From contig NZ_CP083663.1 of assembly GCF_020097815.1 (NCBI RefSeq), positions 868,001 to 932,000 of the forward strand: a stretch of DNA of 64,000 nucleotides. The letters run 5' to 3'. A model generated the notes under the pieces. It was not told where the DNA came from. It worked only from the letters and a program-made list of their open reading frames with translations, and searched no databases. How positions within the stretch are numbered: the first letter of the stretch is position 1; every line of letters begins with the position of its first letter. This document shows, piece by piece, positions 51,300 through 59,806 of the stretch. A program made the position numbers and the translations under genes. This DNA comes from Haloprofundus salinisoli. GTDB lineage: Archaea; Halobacteriota; Halobacteria; Halobacteriales; Haloferacaceae.

Positions 51300-52493
51300 T
51301 CAGATGGCGCAGCCGACGTCGCGGTAGATCCAGTGGGTCATCACGTAGACGCCGGCGATGATGCCGGCGGTGGCGATGAACGAGTGGACCGACAGCTCCG
51401 CGAGGCCGGAGTAGATGTTCCCGATGTTGCATCCGGGGGCGAGACGCGAGCCAGCGCCCATCATGAAGCCGCCGACGACCGCGTTCGGGACGCGGCGGCG
51501 CTTCGGGATGCGAACAGAGAAGTCGCCGCTCCAGATGGCGGCGAGGAACGCCCCGAGGATGACCGCCGCGATCATGATCATGTCGACGGTGAGGCCGACG
51601 CCCTGGCCCTGAAAGAGCACCGAGCCCCAGTACTCGAAGCTTCCGACGTCGACGCCGACCTGCTGGAGCAGGTAGCCGGTCCACCGCGCCTCCGGGCCGG
51701 TGACGCCGACGATGGACACCTGCGTGAACCAAAGCACCGCCAGCGCCGTGATACCGAGCGCGGCGGTCCGGGGGTCCCACGGCCGCTTCGAGGCGGCCTT
51801 CCAGTCGTCTATCTCGGCGAAGCCGCGGAAGTACGCGCGCGTCCCGGCGACGAACTGTCGGAGGCCGACGACAGGGGCCGACGCGCCCAGCCCGCGGCTG
51901 GTCGGCGTGCCGCCATCGGCGCGGACCGCCGCCCCGTCGTCGGTTCCACCTGCACCGCCCGCGGCGGAGCGGCCGACGATCGTCGCGTACGCCAGGAGGA
52001 CGACGCCGGCGACGCCGAGCGCCAACACGGGCGCGGGAACCGGCGACACCGCAAAGAGGGTGACGCCCCCGCCGACGGTCAGCGGCTCGAAGTAGGCGGA
52101 CTCGAGCGTCGGGAAGGCGGCGGTGAACGCCGCGTAGCCGACGCCCATGAACGTGAGCGTGAGCCAGAAATGCAGGTAGCCCTGTCCGGCGCGGTAGAGC
52201 GTCCCCGAGGCGCAACCCCCGGCGTAGGTCATCCCGACGCCGAAGACGAACCCGCCGACGAGGCCGGTGAGCCCCCATCCGGGCGTCCAGAAGCCCTGGT
52301 AGTAGCCCAGGGCGTAGGCGATGCTCCAGAACACCATCGTGAGCGTCGTCGCGACCAGGACGGCCTTCGTCACCCGCGAGTCCTTGAACGCGAAGAAGTC
52401 GCGGAAGGCGTGTACGAAGCAGAAGCGGCCCTTCTGCAGGAACACGCCGAGGCCGACGCCCACGACGAGTGCGGTCAGTACGTTCGACACCAT
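51300..52493 (-). CDS. YeeE/YedE family (TsuA-like) thiosulfate/sulfur transporter
   Basis: 397 residues, two fused homologous halves with about ten membrane segments. The conserved cysteines occur in GGCASGTLYRAGQG and PGCNIGNIYSG, and GRFCFVHAFRDFF is the N-terminal sulfur-binding stretch of TsuA homologues. Bacterial YeeE (TsuA) imports thiosulfate by relaying it over such cysteines, with YeeD (TsuB). An acidic, glycine-rich loop (about 180-215) separates the halves. TATA CTTATG lies 28 nt before the ATG at 52493, so the transcript is probably leaderless. Confidence 0.88.
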   Translation of the reverse strand: MVSNVLTALVVGVGLGVFLQKGRFCFVHAFRDFFAFKDSRVTKAVLVATTLTMVFWSIAYALGYYQGFWTPGWGLTGLVGGFVFGVGMTYAGGCASGTLYRAGQGYLHFWLTLTFMGVGYAAFTAAFPTLESAYFEPLTVGGGVTLFAVSPVPAPVLALGVAGVVLLAYATIVGRSAAGGAGGTDDGAAVRADGGTPTSRGLGASAPVVGLRQFVAGTRAYFRGFAEIDDWKAASKRPWDPRTAALGITALAVLWFTQVSIVGVTGPEARWTGYLLQQVGVDVGSFEYWGSVLFQGQGVGLTVDMIMIAAVILGAFLAAIWSGDFSVRIPKRRRVPNAVVGGFMMGAGSRLAPGCNIGNIYSGLAELSVHSFIATAGIIAGVYVMTHWIYRDVGCAI

Positions 52494-52708
52494 TCAGGCC
52501 GTGGTAGTCGCCTCCGACGCATAAGCCGCCCCGTCTGACGAACGCCTGCCGTGGCCCATCACGTCCGTTCACATTCGTTTCGTCCATATTCTGTCGAAAA
52601 GAGGCGTTTCAGGACCTGAAGGCGAAGAATGTGGGCGAGAAGTCGGTAACGGTGACGACACAGGAACCAGACACACTTGCCGGGTCGCGTGCGACAGGCT
52701 CCCGCACC

Positions 52709-52714
52709 CTTATG
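52709..52714 (+). promoter_or_regulatory. TATA box of ubaA
   Basis: CTTATG starts 30 nt before the ubaA ATG at 52739. The same hexamer occurs on the other strand (52519-52524) 28 nt before the transporter ATG, so both divergent genes appear leaderless. Confidence 0.45.
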
Positions 52715-52738
52715 TCTGTCAACCGCAAACGCCCAGCA

Positions 52739-53554
52739 ATGAGCGACCTCTCTCTGGACGCGACGCAGTTGGACCGCTACTCGCGGCACATCATCATGGA
52801 CGAGGTGGGCCCCGAGGGACAGAAGAAACTGCTCGACGGGCGCGCGCTCGTCGTCGGCGCGGGCGGCCTCGGCGCGCCGGTCGTACAGTATCTCGCGGCG
52901 GCGGGCGTCGGCACCATCGGCGTCGCCGACGACGACGTAGTCGAACGCTCGAACCTCCAGCGACAGGTCATCCACGCCGACGCCGACGTCGGCGTTCCGA
53001 AGGTCGAGAGCGCCGCGAACTTCGTCGAACGGCTGAACCCCGACGTGACCGTCGAGCAACACCACCTGCGCGTCGGCCCCGACAACGTCGAGGAACTCGT
53101 CGCCGACTACGACGTAGTGGTCGACGCCTCCGACAACTTCCGGACGCGCTACCTCGTCAACGACGCCTGTCGCCTCGCGGGGATTCCGGTCGCTCACGGC
53201 GCGATTTACAAGTTCGAGGGACAGGCGACGACGCTCGTCCCCGACGGCCCCTGCTATCGGTGTCTGTTCCCCGAAGCGCCCGAACCCGGCACCGTCCCCG
53301 ACTGCGCGACGACGGGCGTCCTCGGCGTTCTCCCCGGCACGCTCGGCTGCATCCAGGCGACCGAGGCGGTGAAACTCCTCATCGACGCGGGCGAACCGCT
53401 CGCCGGGAAACTGCTGTTCTACGACGCGATGGAGATGAGCTTCGAGACGGTTCCGTACCGGCAGAACTCCGACTGCCCGGTCTGCGGCGACGACCCCATC
53501 GCCTCCGTCGACGAGGTGGAGTACACCGGCGGCTGCGCGGTACAGGCGGACTGA
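52739..53554 (+). CDS. ubaA: E1-like ubiquitin/SAMP-activating enzyme UbaA (MoeB/ThiF family)
   Basis: 271 residues from the ATG at 52739. VVGAGGLGAPVVQYLAAAGVG binds ATP, DDDVVERSNLQRQVIH has the conserved Asp/Arg set, KVESAA and VDASDNFRTRYLVND follow. Zinc cysteines are CYRC (172-175) and a C-terminal CPVCG. The active cysteine is Cys189 in PDCATTGVLG. UbaA adenylates small ubiquitin-like archaeal modifiers (SAMPs) and thereby supplies sulfur for molybdopterin and tRNA 2-thiolation (NcsA). It is divergent from the sulfur operon. Confidence 0.93.
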   Translation: MSDLSLDATQLDRYSRHIIMDEVGPEGQKKLLDGRALVVGAGGLGAPVVQYLAAAGVGTIGVADDDVVERSNLQRQVIHADADVGVPKVESAANFVERLNPDVTVEQHHLRVGPDNVEELVADYDVVVDASDNFRTRYLVNDACRLAGIPVAHGAIYKFEGQATTLVPDGPCYRCLFPEAPEPGTVPDCATTGVLGVLPGTLGCIQATEAVKLLIDAGEPLAGKLLFYDAMEMSFETVPYRQNSDCPVCGDDPIASVDEVEYTGGCAVQAD

Positions 53555-53572
53555 GTTCTTCCACCTTCACTG

Positions 53573-54427
53573 TCACCCGAACCCGAGCAGCCAGCGGACC
53601 GCCTCCGACCCGACGAGCAACCCACCTTCGGGACGAATGAGCCGTCGTCCCGACCACAGCGCGACTGCCAGCAGCGCCGTCAGCCCCGCGAGCCACAGCG
53701 CCCCGTCGAACGCGGCGGCACTGGCGGCGAGCGGTCGAATCGTCGCCGCGAGACCGAGCACGACGAGCACGTTCAGGGGGTTGCTCCCGAGCACGTTACC
53801 GACGGAGACGCCGCTTCGCCCGCGGGTGAGCGCGACGACCGAGACGGCGAGTTCCGGCGTCGAGGTGCCGACGGCGACCACCGTCGCGCCGATGACGTAG
53901 TCGGAGACGCCCGCGAACTCCGCGAGCGTCACCGCGGAGTCGACGAGAAGCTGGCCGGCACCGACGACGAGCACGAGGCCTCCGACGAGACGGAGCGCGT
54001 CGAACCGTTTCGGCGGGTCAACGTCCGTGGGCGCGTACGTCGGAGCGTCGGCGAAGCGCAGCAGAACGACAACGTACGCCGCGTACACCGTGAGTAAACC
54101 CAACCCTTCGATGCGAGACACCTCGCCGTCGAAGAGGACGGCCAACAGGAGACCGGTCGCTCCCAGAACGGCGAGCACGTCTCGGTGGAGCACTCGCTGG
54201 GAGACGCGAATCAGTCGGACCAGCGCGACCAATCCGAGCACGACGGCGATGTTGTAGATGTTGCTGGCGACGACGGTCGCCGAGACGCCGAACCGGTGGG
54301 CGAGGCGAACCGCCGCCTCGACGAACTGCTCGGCTCCGACCCAGAGGACGGCGACGGCGACGACGAGCAGCGCGAGCGAAACGAGAATCGCGACGTTCAC
54401 GTCGAAACGATGCGCCGACGGCGGCAT
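53573..54427 (-). CDS. CaCA family cation antiporter lacking the alpha-1 core
   Basis: 284 residues, ATG at 54427. The second half is a normal Na+/Ca2+ antiporter: alpha-2 repeat GATVVAVGTSTPELAVSVVALTRGRSGVSVGNVLGSNPLNVL. In the first half the alpha-1 repeat reads FGVSATVVASNIYNIAVVLG. Compared with the neighbour at 54435 (LTVVAVGTSSPEIAVS through VGNVVGSNIFN), 29 residues are absent between TVVA and SN. That removes the ion-binding GTSxPE motif. The reading frame is intact. It is either a recent in-frame loss of function or an unusual half-active protein. Confidence 0.85.
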   Translation of the reverse strand: MPPSAHRFDVNVAILVSLALLVVAVAVLWVGAEQFVEAAVRLAHRFGVSATVVASNIYNIAVVLGLVALVRLIRVSQRVLHRDVLAVLGATGLLLAVLFDGEVSRIEGLGLLTVYAAYVVVLLRFADAPTYAPTDVDPPKRFDALRLVGGLVLVVGAGQLLVDSAVTLAEFAGVSDYVIGATVVAVGTSTPELAVSVVALTRGRSGVSVGNVLGSNPLNVLVVLGLAATIRPLAASAAAFDGALWLAGLTALLAVALWSGRRLIRPEGGLLVGSEAVRWLLGFG

Positions 54428-54434
54428 AAATCTG

Positions 54435-55433
54435 TTACAGCAACGAACTCAGCCACCGAACGGCCTCGGACCCGACGAGGAGCCCTCCCTCCGGACGCGA
54501 GAGGCGGCGGCCGGACCACAGCGCCGCGACGAGCAGCGCCGTCAACCCGAAAAGCCACAGCGCGCCGTCGAAGGCGGCCGCTGCGACCGACAGCGGCGTG
54601 ATGGTCGCCGCCAGCCCGAGGATGAACAGGAAGTTGAAGATGTTGCTCCCGAGTACGTTGCCGACGGAGACGCCCGCCTGCCCGCGTTTCAGCGAGACGA
54701 TTGAGACCGCGAACTCCGGCGAGGAGGTGCCCGCCGCGACGATGGTCGCGCCGATGACCCACTCGGAGATGCCGGCCGCCCGCGCGAGCGACGTCGCCGA
54801 GTCGATGAGCAGTTGTCCGCCGCCGACGACCAGCGCGAGACCGACGACGAGCAGTACCGCCTCCCGGAGGCCGAACTCGGTGGGTCTCCCTCCGTCGCTG
54901 TCGGCCTCTTCTCCGCCCCCGTCTGTCGCACCGACAATCGGGGGCGGAAGGTCGACCGGGTCGGGGTGGTCGGGGAGGTCCGGCGAGAAACGAAATAGCA
55001 CGTAGAGGTACGCGCCGAAGAGCGCGACGAGCGCGAGTCCCTCGATTCGGGAGACGACGCCGTCGAACAGCACCACGACGCCGAGGATACCCGTCGCCAG
55101 CACCGCCGCGCCGTCGCGTTTGACCAGTTCCCGAGAGATAGGAAGCCACTGGACGAGGGTGACGACGCCGAGGATGACGGCGATGTTGAAGATGTTGCTG
55201 CCGACGACGTTGCCGACGGCGATGTCCGGGCGCGCTTCCAGCGCCGCCTCCAGCGAGACGGCGATTTCGGGCGAGGAGGTGCCGACGGCGACGACCGTGA
55301 GACCGATGGTGAGCTCTGACAACCCGAGACGGCGGGCTGCGTTCACCGCCGAATCGACGAACAGGCGCGCGCCGGCCCAGAGGGCGAAGATGCTAACGAC
55401 GATAACTATGACGTCGACGACTTGACTCGGCAC
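54435..55433 (-). CDS. calcium/sodium antiporter (CaCA/YrbG family)
   Basis: 332 residues from a GTG at 55433; a TATA-like TTTATTT about 25-30 nt upstream on the minus strand suits a leaderless start, and the frame extends much further but out of conservation. It has both repeats: TIGLTVVAVGTSSPEIAVSLEAALEARPDIAVGNVVGSNIFNIAVI (alpha-1) and VIGATIVAAGTSSPEFAVSIVSLKRGQAGVSVGNVLGSNIFNFL (alpha-2), each with GTSSPE. About ten membrane segments, with an acidic cytosolic loop (DLPPPIVGATDGGGEEADSDGG). Ends 8 nt before the defective paralogue. Confidence 0.9.
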   Translation of the reverse strand: MPSQVVDVIVIVVSIFALWAGARLFVDSAVNAARRLGLSELTIGLTVVAVGTSSPEIAVSLEAALEARPDIAVGNVVGSNIFNIAVILGVVTLVQWLPISRELVKRDGAAVLATGILGVVVLFDGVVSRIEGLALVALFGAYLYVLFRFSPDLPDHPDPVDLPPPIVGATDGGGEEADSDGGRPTEFGLREAVLLVVGLALVVGGGQLLIDSATSLARAAGISEWVIGATIVAAGTSSPEFAVSIVSLKRGQAGVSVGNVLGSNIFNFLFILGLAATITPLSVAAAAFDGALWLFGLTALLVAALWSGRRLSRPEGGLLVGSEAVRWLSSLL

Positions 55434-55610
55434 GGACCCGATTACGATAGCCACTGAAATAAATCTCGGTTCGAATACCGTCGACGTTCCGCCGAGCCGT
55501 CGCGCGACGGCTCCCCGAGCGCCACGCTGACCCGAGTGCCATGCTGACCCGAGTGCCGCGCGAGAGCCGACCGTCACGTGAATTATCACTCTTGCCGCCG
55601 ACTGTCGAGT

Positions 55611-56252
55611 ATGCCGACCGAACTGCTCTCTGGCGTGTACGACGTCACCGTGATGGAGGGAACCGACCGCCGACTGCGCGCGTATCTCTTCGACGACCCG
55701 ACGCCGACGCTCGTCGACACCGGTCTGGGGGCGACGACGGACAGCCTGTTCTCGGGTCTCGACGAACTCGGCGTCGAGCCCGAGCGCGTCGTCATTACGC
55801 ACGGCGACGGCGACCACGTCGGCGGCCTCCCGGCCGTCGTCGACCGGTTCGACCCCGAGGTGTTCGTCCCCGAGCAGACCGACCTCTCGGAACTCGACGG
55901 CGTCGAGGACGGCGACGTGGCCCGCTACGGCGACGGGGACGAAATCGGTTCGTTCGAGGCGGTCCACGTGCCGGGTCACGAACCGGATAATCACGCGCTC
56001 GTCGACGCCGACCGCGGCGCCGTCGTCGCCGGCGACGCCGTCTCGGGGTCGGACCAGCGCGGTCTCTCCGAGGGCTACCTGATTCTGCCGCCCGCGGTGT
56101 TCTCCGACGATCTCAACGAGGCCGAGGAGAATCTCGAACGCCTGCTGGCGTTCGAGTTCGACGCCGTGCTCGTCTTCCACGGCTCGTCGGTGCTGGAGAA
56201 CGCGCGGGAGAAACTGGACCGGTTCGTCAACTTCCCCGGCAAGCCGTCGTAG
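55611..56252 (+). CDS. MBL-fold metallo-hydrolase
   Basis: 213 residues from the ATG at 55611. The metal-binding motif reads THGDGDHVGGLP, so one position of the usual HxHxDH is Gly-Asp. HVPGHEPDNHALVDADRGAVVAGDAVSG supplies the further ligands and VFHGSSVLENAREKLDRF the C-terminal His. The first His is replaced in the HGDGDH motif as in several glyoxalase II or quorum-type members. Substrate unknown. Confidence 0.87.
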   Translation: MPTELLSGVYDVTVMEGTDRRLRAYLFDDPTPTLVDTGLGATTDSLFSGLDELGVEPERVVITHGDGDHVGGLPAVVDRFDPEVFVPEQTDLSELDGVEDGDVARYGDGDEIGSFEAVHVPGHEPDNHALVDADRGAVVAGDAVSGSDQRGLSEGYLILPPAVFSDDLNEAEENLERLLAFEFDAVLVFHGSSVLENAREKLDRFVNFPGKPS

Positions 56253-56345
56253 AGCGGCCGCGAGCGGAGCGCACGCACGGCAAACCCCGAGGCGGTTGTC
56301 TCGGGGTCCGACACGCGTTTACCGCACCGCCGAGACGCCCGTCCG

Positions 56346-56486
56346 ATGGGTCTGGAGTCTCTGTTGAACGATCTGCCGTTCGTCGAGCACCTCGGCATCG
56401 AGATCGAGGCAGCCGAGGAGGGCTACGCCAAGGGTCACGTCGAACTGACGGGCGAATTCGACGAAAGCGGCGGACTCGACGGGTGA
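56346..56486 (+). pseudogene. truncated PaaI-type thioesterase
   Basis: 46 residues: MGLESLLNDLPFVEHLGIEIEAAEEGYAKGHVELTGE, the N-terminal strand and helix of hotdog-fold PaaI-like thioesterases. It stops after EFDESGGLDG, where intact members continue through the HGG catalytic segment. The following DNA is the 3' end of the DsbA gene on the other strand. Remnant after a deletion. Confidence 0.6.
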
Positions 56487-56490
56487 GCGC

Positions 56491-57129
56491 TCAGACGCCT
56501 TCGACGAGTCGTTTCAGTTGTTCCGGCGGGACCGCGCCGCGGGCACCGTAGCCGTCGTAGGCGAACGTCGGCACGCCCGTGACGCCCTGTTGCTGGGCCT
56601 CGGTGAACTTCCCGCGGAGTTCCTCGCGGAGCGCGTCGTCGTCGAGCGCCGACCGGATCTCCTCTGAGTCGATGCCGGCGTCTTCGGCCAGGTCCACGAG
56701 TACCTCTTCGTCGCCGATGTCGCGCGTGTCGTGCCACAGCGCCGCGAAGATAGCCTCGTCGAATTCGAGCCACGTCTCGTGGTCGTAGTGCTGTTTGACG
56801 TAGTAGGAGGCGACCTGCGCCGGCAGCGAGTCCACCTCGCGGGCGATATCGAGCGACATCTCGTCGGCGTCGTAGCGCTCCTTGAGGCGCTGAACGTTCT
56901 GTTTCGCCTGCTCGAAGTACTCGTCGTCCTTACCGTCGTCGGCGCTCTGATCGATTTCCCCGTCGAGACCGCGTTTCTGACTACGGAGGTCGAACGGGTG
57001 CCAGTCAATCTCCAGTTCCTCCTCTCTGGTCTCCTGGTACCGGTCGAACGAACGTCGGCCCAGGTAGCAGAACGGGCAGACGTAATCGGAGAAGATGGTC
57101 ACCGTCTCGGCGTCGGCACTGTCGCTCAT
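56491..57129 (-). CDS. DsbA family oxidoreductase (FrnE-like)
   Basis: 212 residues, no signal peptide. Active-site CPFC (18-21) in DYVCPFCYLGRRSF, a large helical insertion (EYFEQAKQNVQRLKERYDADEMSL, LPAQVASYYVKQHYDHE), and a cis-Pro segment GVTGVPTFAYDGYGARGA. This is the thioredoxin-like FrnE/2-hydroxychromene isomerase group, a cytosolic disulfide or isomerase enzyme. Substrate unknown. Confidence 0.87.
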   Translation of the reverse strand: MSDSADAETVTIFSDYVCPFCYLGRRSFDRYQETREEELEIDWHPFDLRSQKRGLDGEIDQSADDGKDDEYFEQAKQNVQRLKERYDADEMSLDIAREVDSLPAQVASYYVKQHYDHETWLEFDEAIFAALWHDTRDIGDEEVLVDLAEDAGIDSEEIRSALDDDALREELRGKFTEAQQQGVTGVPTFAYDGYGARGAVPPEQLKRLVEGV

Positions 57130-57213
57130 GGTATCCCGTCTTCGGGCGGGGGACAGAAGAAGTCGACTCGGGTGTGAGCGGCCGACGCACCAGCGTCGAA
57201 GCCGCCGGTATCC

Positions 57214-58962
57214 TCAGCGGCGGAACTTGGTCCGCTCTTCGAGTTGCGTCTCGAACCACTGCCACTCGCGGGAGAACTGCCCGCTCTCGCGGAGGTTCCA
57301 CACGTCGGCGTCGGTGACGATGGGCCCGAGGCGGTACGACTGCACTAGGTTGGTGAGCCAGATGACGACGCCGACGCCGATGATGACCGCGCCGAACGAC
57401 GATATCTGCTGCAGCGGTTCGAACGCTGCGGGATACGACGCGAATCGTCGCGGGAGGCCGCCGTAGCCGATGAGAATCAACGGCATGAACGTGACGAACA
57501 CGCCGACGATGCTGAGGTAGCCGTGGATGCGGCCGAGCCGTCGGTTGAACATCCGGCCGGTGAGAAGCGGGAACCAGTAGTAACTGGCGGCGAAGGCGGC
57601 GAAGGTGATGACGCCCATCACGATGAAGTGGAAGTGACCGACGACGTAGTAGGTATCGTGCAGCACGAGGTCGACGGGGATGGAGGCGAGGAAGACGCCC
57701 GTCACGCCGCCGACGATGAACGTCATGATGCCGCCGACGCAGAAAATCTGCGGCGCGGCCCAGCGGACGTTGCCGCCCCAGAGCGTCGCCATCCAGTTGA
57801 ACGTCTTGACGGCGCTGGGGATGGCGATAGCCAGCGAGACGGCCATGAAACTCGCTCGGAGACGCGGGTCCATGCCCGTCGCGAACATGTGGTGCGCCCA
57901 GACGCCGAACGAGAGCACGCCGATCGCCAGCGTCGAGTAGACGATGAACTTGAAGCCGAACAGTTTCCGTCCCGCGAACTTCGGGAGGATGAGGCTCACG
58001 AGACCGAACGCCGGCAAGACGAGGATGTACACTTCGGGGTGACCGAAGAACCAAAAGAGGTGCTGCCAGAGGATGGGACCGCCACCCTCGACGGCGAAGA
58101 ACGTCGTGCCGAAGTTCCGGTCGGCGACGAGCATCAAAAGCGAACTCCCGAGCACGGGGAACGCAAAGAGGATGATGCCGCTCGTCGTGAGCAGCGTCCA
58201 CGAGAAGATATCGAGGTTCGCCCACGTGATCTGCTCGCCGCGTTCGGTGAAGATGGTGACGATGATGTTGATGGCGGCCATGACCGTCGCCAGCCCGCTC
58301 AGATGTAGGCCGAGGAGCACGAGATCCACCTGCGGATTAGCGAGCAGCGCCGAGTGCGGCGTGTACAGCGTCCACCCCGTCGTCGGCGGCTTCAACGAGA
58401 ACAGTAGTTCCCAGCGCACGCCGACGGTGGCGAGCATCTTGCCGAGCACCTCCGTGACGAGTCCACCGCGCACGAGCAGAAGCGAGGGCGGGAGCAACCA
58501 GAAGGCGATGGCGTTGATGCGCGGGAACGCCATGTCGTCCGCGCCGACGAGAATCGGGATGAAGTAGTTCGCGAGGCCGGTGAACGCGGGCGTCGCGAAG
58601 AAAAACAGCATCGTGAACCCGTGGGCCGTAAAGAGCGCGTTGTACGTATCCGGACTCCACACGTCGGTTCCGGCGGTGAACAGTTCGGTGCGTATCATCA
58701 TCGCGTCCGTCCCGCCCCACAGCGCGGCACCGGTGGCGAAGACGATGTAGAGGACGCCGATATCCTTGTGGTCGACCGTCGTCAACCATCGGAAGAGACC
58801 GGTCGGTTTCTCGGACTCGAACCCCAGCCCCGAGAGGTAGCCACCGTCGGCCGCGACGCTTCGCAACTGCCAGTTCTGTCTGTAGCCTGCGTATATCGCC
58901 AACCCGAGCAACGCCCAGGTGACGACGAGTAGGCCGGGAATCTCTGTGAACACGCTAATCAC
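57214..58962 (-). CDS. coxA: cytochrome c oxidase subunit I (heme-copper oxidase)
   Basis: 582 residues from a GTG at 58962. Twelve or more membrane segments. TAHGFTMLFFFATP carries the low-spin heme His, WFFGHPEVYILVLPAFG the Cu ligand His, Glu and cross-linked Tyr of A1-type oxidases, GVWAHHMFATGM the two further Cu histidines, and VVGHFHFIVMG the heme a and a3 histidines. Subunits II and III are not adjacent. Downstream of it on the same strand is the DsbA gene; upstream the small membrane protein at 59079. Confidence 0.93.
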   Translation of the reverse strand: MISVFTEIPGLLVVTWALLGLAIYAGYRQNWQLRSVAADGGYLSGLGFESEKPTGLFRWLTTVDHKDIGVLYIVFATGAALWGGTDAMMIRTELFTAGTDVWSPDTYNALFTAHGFTMLFFFATPAFTGLANYFIPILVGADDMAFPRINAIAFWLLPPSLLLVRGGLVTEVLGKMLATVGVRWELLFSLKPPTTGWTLYTPHSALLANPQVDLVLLGLHLSGLATVMAAINIIVTIFTERGEQITWANLDIFSWTLLTTSGIILFAFPVLGSSLLMLVADRNFGTTFFAVEGGGPILWQHLFWFFGHPEVYILVLPAFGLVSLILPKFAGRKLFGFKFIVYSTLAIGVLSFGVWAHHMFATGMDPRLRASFMAVSLAIAIPSAVKTFNWMATLWGGNVRWAAPQIFCVGGIMTFIVGGVTGVFLASIPVDLVLHDTYYVVGHFHFIVMGVITFAAFAASYYWFPLLTGRMFNRRLGRIHGYLSIVGVFVTFMPLILIGYGGLPRRFASYPAAFEPLQQISSFGAVIIGVGVVIWLTNLVQSYRLGPIVTDADVWNLRESGQFSREWQWFETQLEERTKFRR

Positions 58963-59078
58963 ACCTATCTACCGCGTTGGGGACCACACCCTCATCTTAG
59001 AATTGTACCGTGATATAGGTGGGGTCGCGCTCGCAGTACCCGCGCGGACTCGGTCCCGTCCGCGAGGTCGGATCGCGC

Positions 59079-59537
59079 TCACTGCGAGACGTCGCTCGGG
59101 TCGTAGCGCTCCGGCTCCAGCGGCCCCTCGCTGGTGAGACGTCCGTACACCGCCCCGAGGAGGAAGCCGTAACAGAGGTGCGCCAGTAGCGTGAAGATGA
59201 CGTAGATGGCGAGCAGGCCGCCCGAGAGGCCGCCGCGTCCGGTGAGGACGAACACGACCCAGAGCGCGACGGCGAGCACCATCCCGCGCGTCGCCGGGTC
59301 GGGGCCACCGGGGATGTACCGCTCCAGCGCCATGAACGCGAGCGGCCACGCGAAGACCCCCGCGAGGACGAACAGGATGAAGCCGAACGTGACGTTGCCG
59401 GGCATTCCGGCGAAGCGGGCGACGGATTCGAAGATGGCGAGATTCGAGCGTGTCTCTACCTCCAGAAACAGCAACAACAGAGACATCACGGCGATACCCG
59501 TGACACCCCCGGCGATCGCGCTGAGTGGGCGGTTCAT
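59079..59537 (-). CDS. DUF6789-like small membrane protein next to coxA
   Basis: 152 residues from the ATG at 59537. Four hydrophobic segments with VMSLLLLFLEVETR, FAGMPGNVTFGFILFVLAGVFAWPLAFMALERYIPGG and ALWVVFVLTGRGGLSGGLLAIYVIFTLLAHLCYGFLLGAVYG. From memory haloarchaeal proteins of this layout beside oxidase genes are called DUF6789. It lies 116 nt upstream of coxA on the same strand and may be an oxidase accessory subunit. Confidence 0.7.
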   Translation of the reverse strand: MNRPLSAIAGGVTGIAVMSLLLLFLEVETRSNLAIFESVARFAGMPGNVTFGFILFVLAGVFAWPLAFMALERYIPGGPDPATRGMVLAVALWVVFVLTGRGGLSGGLLAIYVIFTLLAHLCYGFLLGAVYGRLTSEGPLEPERYDPSDVSQ

Positions 59538-59776
59538 GGTGAGCGGTAGTTCGTGACACTCGGTTAAAAGCCTCGCCCGTCGCGGCGTTGCGTCGTCGGG
59601 TTCTGGCATTGCGTCGCCGGGTCGCGGCGTCGCGCCGAGCGACGCCCGGCGGCAAGGCAAAAAGGAGAAACGGCTCCCGCCCGCAGTTTCGGTGTCGCGG
59701 TGCCGGACCGAGGGTAGGGGCTTTCGGTCGGCAAACCGCGACCTCATCCGCGGTCGGCGTCGAACGAACCCGCATC

Positions 59777-59783
59777 GTTTTAC
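59777..59783 (+). promoter_or_regulatory. TATA-like box of mutS
   Basis: GTTTTAC begins 30 nt before the mutS ATG at 59807, consistent with a leaderless or short-leader transcript. Confidence 0.4.
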
Positions 59784-59806
59784 CCGCGCAATTCCCGAGA
59801 AAACGT

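Noticed and set aside
59590-59660. Repeated GCGTTGCGTCG-like units upstream of mutS as a repeat element
   Set aside because: Only three imperfect units in a G+C-rich spacer; could be chance and no flanking structure was seen.
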